This document shows positions 1 through 3,996 of a stretch of DNA of 5,227 nt, in pieces; positions within the stretch are counted from its first letter, which is position 1, and each line of letters starts with the position of its first letter. The stretch spans positions 1-5,227 of the forward strand of contig CAJOOE010000044.1 in the NCBI GenBank assembly GCA_905236145.1. Reading direction: 5' to 3'. This DNA is from an uncultured Selenomonadaceae bacterium. GTDB lineage: Bacteria; Bacillota; Negativicutes; Selenomonadales; Selenomonadaceae. The translations under genes and the position numbers were made by a program. The notes under the pieces are model-generated. The model saw only the letters and a list, made by a program, of their open reading frames with translations, did not search any database and was not told the origin of the DNA.

Positions 1-5
1 CCTCC
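1..5 (-). promoter_or_regulatory. Shine-Dalgarno of a gene beyond the left edge
   Basis: Read on the minus strand, the ahbA stop codon TAA is followed after three bases by GGAGG, which runs to the window edge. This is a good ribosome binding site placed where the next gene of the same operon would start a few bases outside the window. By analogy with other alternative-heme gene clusters, ahbB is the most natural candidate, but no coding sequence of it is visible, so that identity is inference. Confidence 0.5.
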
Positions 6-8
6 AAA

Positions 9-467
9 TTATCGGAGTTTGAACTGCACGTTCACCTTGTATTTTTTGTTTGCCTTCAATCTCAACATATCTTTCACGCCGGGCAAAGATTTTATTTTCG
101 CCAAAATTTTCGATTCCGTTTCCGTGTCCGGCGTAAGCAAGGTGAACCAGAGATTGTATTTTCCTTCCCGCTCGTAATTGTGAGTCGCTCCCGGAAAGGC
201 ATTAATGACCTTTGCAACATTTTCGATTTCCTGCGGCGAAACTTCCAACGCGACCAACGACCCGCAATAACCCATTTTCCCGGAGTCGAAGAAAGTTCCT
301 ATTCGCCGCAAATATCCCGCCGCTTTCAATTCGTTCAGTCTTGAAATTACGGTTTTTTCGTCCGTTCCCAAAATCTTTCCCATCTCGGCAAAAGGACGAC
401 TGCAGACGGGAATATTGCCTTGCAAAAGATTCAACAGCGACTTGTCAAACAACGAAAGCTCCTTCAT
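9..467 (-). CDS. ahbA: Siroheme decarboxylase subunit AhbA (Lrp/AsnC-like fold)
   Basis: The 152-residue protein has an AsnC/Lrp-type architecture: an N-terminal winged-helix part (about residues 5-57, ending in the LRRIG turn) and a C-terminal alpha/beta RAM-like part. It carries THNYERE at 95-101 followed by YNLWFTL at 104-110, the signature I associate with AhbA/NirD-type siroheme decarboxylases; the AhbB type instead usually shows SHCY...WPYNLYTM. AhbA with AhbB removes two acetate carboxyl groups from siroheme to give 12,18-didecarboxysiroheme, the first committed step from siroheme to heme in many anaerobes; the enzyme is cytosolic. H96 and Y98 are likely active-site residues by family knowledge. 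The ATG start has GGGAG eight bases upstream. It lies 51 nt downstream of engB in the same direction, and a GGAGG follows its stop, so it is probably inside an operon. Automatic pipelines often label such proteins as AsnC-family regulators; a DNA-binding role is the less likely alternative. Assignment to A rather than B subunit is somewhat less certain than the family. Confidence 0.8.
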   Translation of the reverse strand: MKELSLFDKSLLNLLQGNIPVCSRPFAEMGKILGTDEKTVISRLNELKAAGYLRRIGTFFDSGKMGYCGSLVALEVSPQEIENVAKVINAFPGATHNYEREGKYNLWFTLLTPDTETESKILAKIKSLPGVKDMLRLKANKKYKVNVQFKLR

Positions 468-483
468 CGCAAACTCTCCCTTC

Positions 484-505
484 GTGCCGCATACGCTCCC
501 GGCAC
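484..505 (-). other. Hairpin in the engB-ahbA gap
   Basis: The arms GTGCCG and CGGCAC (484-489 and 500-505) form a perfect 6-bp inverted repeat around a 10-base loop in the transcript between the engB stop and the ahbA ribosome binding site. No T run follows on the minus strand, so it does not look like an intrinsic terminator. It could stabilise or mark an RNA processing site between the two cistrons, or be chance. Confidence 0.35.
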
Positions 506-518
506 ATTTAAGTTTGCC

Positions 519-1190
519 CTATTCTATCAGAGAATTGACCGTTACGTCAAGTAAAACTGAACGCCCTTCATTTTTTATTGATGAGTAAGGAATGATCGGC
601 AATTCTTCCTCGCCGAAAGTTTTTTTGATTAAATCGAATTGTTTTTTTAAGTCGTTGCGTTTGAGTTTGTCGGATTTTGTGGCGACGACGACGACCGGCA
701 AATTTTTTTCAAAAAGATTTGCAAGCATTTTTATATCCGATTCCTGCGGCGGGTGTCGCATATCGACAAGCAGACAGACAAATTTCAGGGACGGACTTTT
801 CAAAAAATATTCGTCGATAAATTTCGCCCAAACCTGCCTGTTGCTTTTACTCGTCTTTGCATAGCCGTAGCCGGGAAGATCCACAAGATAAAAATTCCGG
901 CGTTCGTAATTTTTCGGAGCGTCGAATTTTTCTTCTTCGCCGTCCTCAAGAAACGCCGAATCAAATTTCAAGGAAACTTTGTAAAAATTTATCGTCTGCG
1001 TTTTGCCGGGCGTTTGAGAAATTCTCGCAAGATTTTTTCTGTTTGTCAGCGAATTTATCAGGGAAGATTTCCCGACGTTCGACCGCCCGATAAAAGCAAT
1101 TTCCGGTAAAATTTCTTCCGGGTATTGCGAAAAATTTACTGCGGAAGTTATATATTCTGCTCCGGTAACTCTGACTCTTTCTTCACTCAA
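519..1190 (-). CDS. engB: Ribosome biogenesis GTPase EngB/YsxC (YihA)
   Basis: A 223-residue TRAFAC-class GTPase of the EngB/YihA/YsxC family, which acts in the cytoplasm in maturation of the large ribosomal subunit. All G motifs are visible: Walker A GRSNVGKS (35-42), the switch I stretch PGKTQT (61-66), DLPGYGYAK (104-112) as G3, TKSD (171-174) as G4, and YSS (202-204) as G5. The family is usually about 195-200 residues; the extra length here sits between switch I and G3, at about residues 75-98, an acidic segment including EDGEEE that is absent from typical members. The start is TTG at 1188-1190, supported by AGGAGG eight bases upstream and by the N-terminal residues aligning with the family; no ATG fits better. 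The ribosome binding site overlaps the cbiC stop codon, so translation is probably coupled with cbiC. Stop is TAG. Identification is very secure. Confidence 0.96.
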   Translation of the reverse strand: MSEERVRVTGAEYITSAVNFSQYPEEILPEIAFIGRSNVGKSSLINSLTNRKNLARISQTPGKTQTINFYKVSLKFDSAFLEDGEEEKFDAPKNYERRNFYLVDLPGYGYAKTSKSNRQVWAKFIDEYFLKSPSLKFVCLLVDMRHPPQESDIKMLANLFEKNLPVVVVATKSDKLKRNDLKKQFDLIKKTFGEEELPIIPYSSIKNEGRSVLLDVTVNSLIE

Positions 1191-1198
1191 AAAAATTT

Positions 1199-1204
1199 CC
1201 TCCT
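1199..1204 (-). promoter_or_regulatory. AGGAGG ribosome binding site of engB
   Basis: On the minus strand AGGAGG begins inside the TGA stop of cbiC and ends eight bases before the TTG at 1188-1190. This perfect site decides in favour of the unusual TTG start of engB and implies that ribosomes finishing cbiC are close to the engB start (translational coupling). Confidence 0.8.
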
Positions 1205-1842
1205 CATTTTCCCCGCGATTTGTCGAGCATATACAAAATTGCGTTTATTGCGGCGACGGCGATGGGACTGCCGCCCTTCGTGCCTTCCACCGTTATAAAG
1301 GGAATTTCATTTTGATTTGCAAGTTCCGCCTTTGAATCTGCCGCACCGACAAAACCGACGGGAACGCCGACAATTACCGCAGGGCGAATATTTTTTTCTC
1401 TTGCCAGCCGGAGAACTTCAAAAAGAGCGGTCGGAGCATTTCCCACCGCGACGATTGAGCCGTCAAGTTCCCGGTCAAAAATTCTCATCGCCGCCATAGA
1501 CCGGGTAATTTTTTCCGCCGCCGCCAAATTTTTTGTATCTTCGTCCGCGACTTTGCAGAAAACTTCCCCGCCGAATTTTTTTAAAGCCCGTTTATTTATT
1601 CCGGTTCTCACCATTTCCACATCGACGAAAATATTTTTGCCGGCGGAAATTGCGGACTTTGCCGCAGAAATTGCCGCCGAATGAATTTTTATTATCGGTG
1701 CATATTCGACATCACCCGCCGCATGAATTATCCGGGAATAAACTTTTGTTTCTTCTTCGTTCAAATTCAATCCGTCCAGGTGCGGCGAAATTATTTCCAT
1801 ACTGCGTTTTTCTATTTCTTCCGGCAATTTTATAAAATCCAT
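1204..1842 (-). CDS. cbiC: Cobalt-precorrin-8 methylmutase CbiC
   Basis: A 212-residue member of the CbiC/CobH family, of typical length. It catalyses the migration of the C-11 methyl group to C-12, converting (cobalt-)precorrin-8 to (hydrogeno)cobyrinate in the corrin-ring part of cobalamin synthesis; it is cytosolic. Visible family features are SRIIHAAGD (36-44), whose H40 matches the catalytic histidine of CobH, the VAVGNAPTAL stretch (131-140), VGVPVGFVGAADSKAEL (158-174) and TKGGSPIAVAAINA (188-201). Two starts are possible: GTG at 1849-1851 (three residues longer) and ATG at 1840-1842. The only good GGAG lies one base before the GTG but ten bases before the ATG, so I chose the ATG. It is the first gene of the minus-strand unit cbiC-engB-ahbA, divergent from the sugar-binding lipoprotein gene. 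No other cobalamin genes are in view; the anaerobic (CbiC) rather than aerobic (CobH) assignment is inferred from the likely anaerobic host. Confidence 0.94.
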   Translation of the reverse strand: MDFIKLPEEIEKRSMEIISPHLDGLNLNEEETKVYSRIIHAAGDVEYAPIIKIHSAAISAAKSAISAGKNIFVDVEMVRTGINKRALKKFGGEVFCKVADEDTKNLAAAEKITRSMAAMRIFDRELDGSIVAVGNAPTALFEVLRLAREKNIRPAVIVGVPVGFVGAADSKAELANQNEIPFITVEGTKGGSPIAVAAINAILYMLDKSRGK

Positions 1843-1852
1843 TTCTATCACT

Positions 1853-1856
1853 CTCC
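1853..1856 (-). promoter_or_regulatory. GGAG ribosome binding site deciding the cbiC start
   Basis: GGAG on the minus strand lies ten bases before the ATG at 1840-1842 but only one base before the GTG at 1849-1851. The spacing is slightly long for the ATG and impossible for the GTG, so the shorter protein is favoured. Confidence 0.5.
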
Positions 1857-1865
1857 GAGTCCGAA

Positions 1866-1880
1866 TTTTCGCCGCGAAAA
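1866..1880. repeat. 15-bp perfect palindrome upstream of cbiC
   Basis: TTTTCGC, one central C, then GCGAAAA: a perfect 7+7 inverted repeat that lies 10 bases before the cbiC ribosome binding site on the minus strand. It could be an operator or a small leader hairpin for the cbiC unit. The local AT-rich/CG-rich alternation of this genome makes a chance origin possible. Confidence 0.4.
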
Positions 1881-1912
1881 AAAAAATCCCTGCCGGGTTG
1901 ACGAATTGAAGG

Positions 1913-1931
1913 ATTTCCGGGAAATTTCCGG
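1913..1931. repeat. Palindrome plus direct repeat ahead of the lipoprotein gene
   Basis: ATTTCCgGGAAAT (1913-1925) is a perfect 6+6 palindrome, and the half-site ATTTCCGG occurs again at 1924-1931, exactly 11 bp after its first copy, i.e. about one DNA turn. It directly abuts the TATATA at 1932. Position, symmetry and helical phasing fit a binding site for a regulator of the plus-strand unit; the regulator is unknown. Confidence 0.45.
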
Positions 1932-1980
1932 TATATAACTTGAACGGTACGAAGAAATAAATTCGTCGGAGGGGAATTTT

Positions 1981-3003
1981 ATGAAACTTTTCAAAATTTT
2001 GAGCGTTGCCCTTGCACTGGTTTTTTGCTTGGCGGTTGCGGGTTGCGGCGAAGAAACTTCAAATTCCGGAGCGAGAACGGTCGCGGTCTGTTTCCCGAAT
2101 ACAACTCCGAGTTGGCAGAGGAACGGCGATTCACTGCAAAGACTTTTGGAGGAGGAAAATTTTTCCGTCAACATTCAATTCGCCGACACCGTCGATAAAC
2201 AGAAAGGACAAATTGCGGAGGCGATGGAAAGCCGTCCGAATTGTATGGTTATAGGGGCGATTGATTCCGCCTCACTTGCCGACGTTCTTGAAAAGGCAAA
2301 GGAGTATGAAATTCCGGTGATTGCCTTCGACAGAATTATTTTAAATACGGACGCTTTGAGTTATTACGCCAGCTTTGACAATGAGGCGATCGGCGACGCG
2401 ATGGGAGAATATTTTGAGGCGGCTCTCAATCTGAAAAACGGCGGCGGGCCTTACAACATTGAACTTTTCGCCGGCGGCCCGGCAGACAACAACGCACACT
2501 TGTTTTTCAGAAATACGATGGCAATTTTGGAACCTTACTTTAAAACCGGTCAACTTGTCTGTCCTTCCGGTCAAACAGATTTCAACAGCGTTTGCACTGC
2601 GGATTGGAATTCTGCCAATGCCCGGACGCGTATGCAAAAACTTTTGGCGGAACATTATGCGGACGGAAAACCTCTGCATGCGGTTTTGAGTCCGAACGAC
2701 GATATTGCCGGCGTTATTCTGGACGAAATAAAAAAAGCCGGAAAACCTGCACCTTTGATTTCCGGGCTTGACGGTGATCCGGCGGCTTACGAGAGAATAA
2801 AAGCCGGAGAACAGACTTTCACAATAGCGAAAGATCCGGACGTTCTCAATGCAAAATGCGTCAGAATGATTAAGGCGGTTGTCGAGGGAACCCAGCCGGA
2901 CATTAACGACGTTTCCACTTACAACAACGGCGTTATTACAGTCCCCGCTTACCTCTGCACGCCGCAAATTTTTGACAAAACAAATATCGAGTCGGCGAAG
3001 TGA
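1981..3003 (+). CDS. ChvE-like multiple-monosaccharide-binding lipoprotein
   Basis: A 340-residue substrate-binding protein of the periplasmic-binding-protein type I family, closest by eye to ChvE/XylF-type monosaccharide binders. The N-terminus is a lipoprotein signal: basic MKLFK, a hydrophobic stretch, then lipobox VAGC with the acylated cysteine at residue 22, so the mature protein should be anchored outside the cytoplasmic membrane. ChvE-like landmarks follow in order: FDRII (116-120), YYASFDN (128-134), ELFAGGPADNNA (161-172), AVLSPNDDIAG (234-244), SGLDGDP (261-267) and KDPD (284-287), near sugar-contacting positions in the family. In this family the protein delivers aldoses such as galactose, arabinose, xylose or glucose to an ABC importer; the actual ligand cannot be read from sequence. 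The start is secure (GGAGGGG six bases upstream, signal peptide begins at once), and it ends in tandem in-frame stops TGA TAA. Unusually, no ATPase or permease gene follows: a dCMP deaminase gene begins 34 nt downstream, so this looks like an orphan binding protein. Confidence 0.9.
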   Translation: MKLFKILSVALALVFCLAVAGCGEETSNSGARTVAVCFPNTTPSWQRNGDSLQRLLEEENFSVNIQFADTVDKQKGQIAEAMESRPNCMVIGAIDSASLADVLEKAKEYEIPVIAFDRIILNTDALSYYASFDNEAIGDAMGEYFEAALNLKNGGGPYNIELFAGGPADNNAHLFFRNTMAILEPYFKTGQLVCPSGQTDFNSVCTADWNSANARTRMQKLLAEHYADGKPLHAVLSPNDDIAGVILDEIKKAGKPAPLISGLDGDPAAYERIKAGEQTFTIAKDPDVLNAKCVRMIKAVVEGTQPDINDVSTYNNGVITVPAYLCTPQIFDKTNIESAK

Positions 3004-3012
3004 TAAGGTTAT

Positions 3013-3028
3013 AAGGCGGAAAGGCGGA
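3013..3028 (+). repeat. Tandem 8-bp repeat carrying SD-like sequence before comEB
   Basis: AAGGCGGA occurs twice in immediate tandem in the 34-nt gap before the dCMP deaminase gene and is followed by another AAG. Both copies contain purine-rich SD-like sequence; the second runs into GGAAAG six bases before the ATG at 3038. A short duplication of the ribosome binding site is the simplest reading. Confidence 0.6.
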
Positions 3029-3037
3029 AAGTTAAAG

Positions 3038-3502
3038 ATGAGTGAAATTTATAAACGCCCGGAATGGGACGAATATTTTCTTGACATAGCCGAGCAGACC
3101 GGCAGACGGGCAACCTGCCTTCGCAGGAGTTACGGTGCAATTATCGTCAAAGACAACATTATCGTGAGTGCGGGATATAACGGCGCTCCTCGTGGAGAGG
3201 AAAATTGCATTGACACCGGGATTTGCGAGCGGGAGCGGCTGAAAGTTCCCAAAGGCGAACGCTACGAACTTTGCGTTGCCGTCCACGCCGAGCAAAACGC
3301 AATAATAAATGCGGATCCGGCAAAAATGCTTGACGCGACGATTTACATTGTCGGCAGAAATGTTTCCGATAATTCTTATGCGTCCGGTGCGCCATGCAAA
3401 CTTTGCCGCAGAATGATAAAAAATGCGAGAATTGCCCGCGTCGTCTATCGCGACTCTTCCGGCGAAATCGTCATAAAAACGCCGCAGGAATTGACAGACT
3501 GA
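3038..3502 (+). CDS. comEB: Deoxycytidylate (dCMP) deaminase, ComEB type
   Basis: A 154-residue zinc-dependent deaminase of the cytidine/deoxycytidylate deaminase family, of the usual length for ComEB. It converts dCMP to dUMP, feeding thymidylate synthase, in the cytosol. The zinc and catalytic motifs are intact: VHAEQNAI with H83 and E85 (82-89) and APCKLCRRMI with C120 and C123 (118-127). GYNGAPRG (46-53) is the substrate-side motif typical of dCMP deaminases, and the cysteine-bearing segment 57-79 before the HAE motif is also characteristic. ATG at 3038 is preferred over upstream in-frame starts because it has a purine-rich site just before it, the family N-terminus begins here, and any longer form would overlap the lipoprotein gene. 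The two genes are 34 nt apart with no terminator between, so they are probably co-transcribed, although no functional link is obvious. A strong terminator follows. The alternative, a generic cytidine-deaminase-like protein, is unlikely given GYNGAP. Confidence 0.94.
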   Translation: MSEIYKRPEWDEYFLDIAEQTGRRATCLRRSYGAIIVKDNIIVSAGYNGAPRGEENCIDTGICERERLKVPKGERYELCVAVHAEQNAIINADPAKMLDATIYIVGRNVSDNSYASGAPCKLCRRMIKNARIARVVYRDSSGEIVIKTPQELTD

Positions 3503-3525
3503 AATTAAAATTTAACCGACAAATG

Positions 3526-3559
3526 AAAACCGGACAATTTGCAAGTTGCCCGGTTTTTT
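3526..3559 (+). terminator. Intrinsic terminator after comEB, probably bidirectional
   Basis: AAAACCGG (3526-3533) pairs with CCGGTTTT (3550-3557); after an A/C mismatch the stem continues with CAA/TTG and a short wobble extension, closing on a loop around TGCA. A run of six T (3554-3559) follows. On the opposite strand the same stem ends in TTTT and then CATTT, so it can also stop the convergent csoR transcript. Confidence 0.85.
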
Positions 3560-3585
3560 ATTCCTCTTGCCGGCAAAAAAAATTT

Positions 3586-3942
3586 TTACTCCGGAATGTG
3601 TTCGAGAGCTTTGGCGAGTTTGTCCAGAGTTTTGCTGTCGCCTTCCTTAATCGCGTCAACCACGCAGTGATCTATGTGATCTTTCAGAATTATGATTTTC
3701 AATTTTCTGACGGCGGCATTTACTGCGGAAAGCTGAATCAAAACGTCGCTGCAATCCCGCCCGGTTTGAATCATTTCCGAAATTCCCTGCAAATGCCCGA
3801 TAATATTGTTAATCCTTTGCAAAACATTTTTCGTCTGCGTGTGCGTGTGCGTGTGCGTGTGTCCATGTTCATGAGAATGAACAGTAATCGTTCCGTCCGC
3901 GTTTATATGTTCGTGAATATGTTCCGACAAATTTTTTGACAT
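3586..3942 (-). CDS. csoR: CsoR/RcnR-family metal-sensing repressor with His-rich tail
   Basis: A 118-residue member of the DUF156 (CsoR/RcnR/FrmR) family of small all-helical, tetrameric DNA-binding repressors. The core is about residues 37-118. It shows C64 in GRDCSDVLIQLSAV, H89 and C93 in KDHIDHC, which reproduces the Cys-His-Cys spacing (25 and 4 residues) of copper(I)-binding CsoR; RcnR-type nickel/cobalt sensors have His in place of the last Cys. The family norm is about 85-100 residues; here an N-terminal tail of roughly 36 residues holds ten histidines (H8, 10, 12, 22, 24, 26, 28, 30, 32, 34), ending in repeated Thr-His pairs. The tail could bind nickel, cobalt, zinc or copper, so the inducing metal is uncertain and the symbol denotes the family. 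ATG start with GGAAGG nine bases upstream. It follows gyrB by 54 nt in the same direction; no metal exporter or chaperone gene is in the window. Confidence 0.88.
   Translation of the reverse strand: MSKNLSEHIHEHINADGTITVHSHEHGHTHTHTHTQTKNVLQRINNIIGHLQGISEMIQTGRDCSDVLIQLSAVNAAVRKLKIIILKDHIDHCVVDAIKEGDSKTLDKLAKALEHIPE
3836..3862. repeat. Hexanucleotide TGCGTG tandem repeat inside the repressor gene
   Basis: Four and a half head-to-tail copies of TGCGTG; on the coding (minus) strand they encode the alternating Thr-His tail of the CsoR-like protein. Because the unit is two codons long, copy-number change would leave the reading frame intact. The 27 bases alternate strictly between pyrimidine and purine. 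Confidence 0.85.
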
Positions 3943-3959
3943 AATCCGAAACCTTCCCC

Positions 3960-3981
3960 AAAAAACCGGCTTAACTTCCGG
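3960..3981 (-). terminator. Weak hairpin with T run between gyrB and csoR
   Basis: On the minus strand CCGG (3981-3978) and CCGG (3969-3966) can form a 4-bp stem around an 8-base loop, followed by six T (3965-3960). The stem is too short for a confident terminator, but it could attenuate read-through from gyrB into csoR. No convincing promoter for csoR was seen in the 54-nt gap. Confidence 0.3.
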
Positions 3982-3996
3982 AAAAAAATTTTCTTG

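Larger units (their letters stand above)
1857..1980. promoter_or_regulatory. Divergent control region between cbiC and the lipoprotein gene
   Basis: This gap of roughly 130 nt must hold the promoters of both divergent units. On the plus strand a possible but poor promoter is TTGAAG at 1906-1911 with TATATA at 1932-1937 (20-base spacer, longer than ideal); TTGACG at 1898-1903 has no properly spaced -10. The plus-strand gene has a strong ribosome binding site GGAGGGG (1968-1974), six bases before its ATG. An A10 run lies at 1877-1886. Two palindromes listed separately (1866-1880 and 1913-1931) are operator candidates. No B12 riboswitch is recognisable. Exact promoters are not secure. Confidence 0.45.

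Noticed and set aside
1852..1980. Cobalamin riboswitch upstream of cbiC
   Set aside because: The gap is too short for the full element and I see no B12-box-like core or the expected set of stems.
2341..2967. Minus-strand open frame of 208 codons
   Set aside because: It lies entirely opposite the well-supported lipoprotein gene and shows no family motif.
2879..3037. Longer N-terminus for the dCMP deaminase
   Set aside because: The extension overlaps the end of the lipoprotein gene out of frame and resembles nothing in the family; the ATG at 3038 has its own ribosome binding site.
3567..3576. TTGCCGGCAA palindrome with an A run as a csoR terminator
   Set aside because: On the minus strand the T run comes before the stem, not after it; the hairpin at 3526-3559 is the better terminator for both directions.
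3394..3939. Plus-strand open frame of 181 codons across the comEB end and opposite the repressor gene
   Set aside because: It starts inside the deaminase gene, crosses the terminator, and is antisense to a clear CsoR-family gene; its RVRVRV stretch is only the complement of the Thr-His repeat.
3943..3960. CsoR-type operator (G-tract) before the repressor gene
   Set aside because: The GGGG present is part of the ribosome binding site, and no flanking inverted AT repeat typical of CsoR or RcnR operators is visible.
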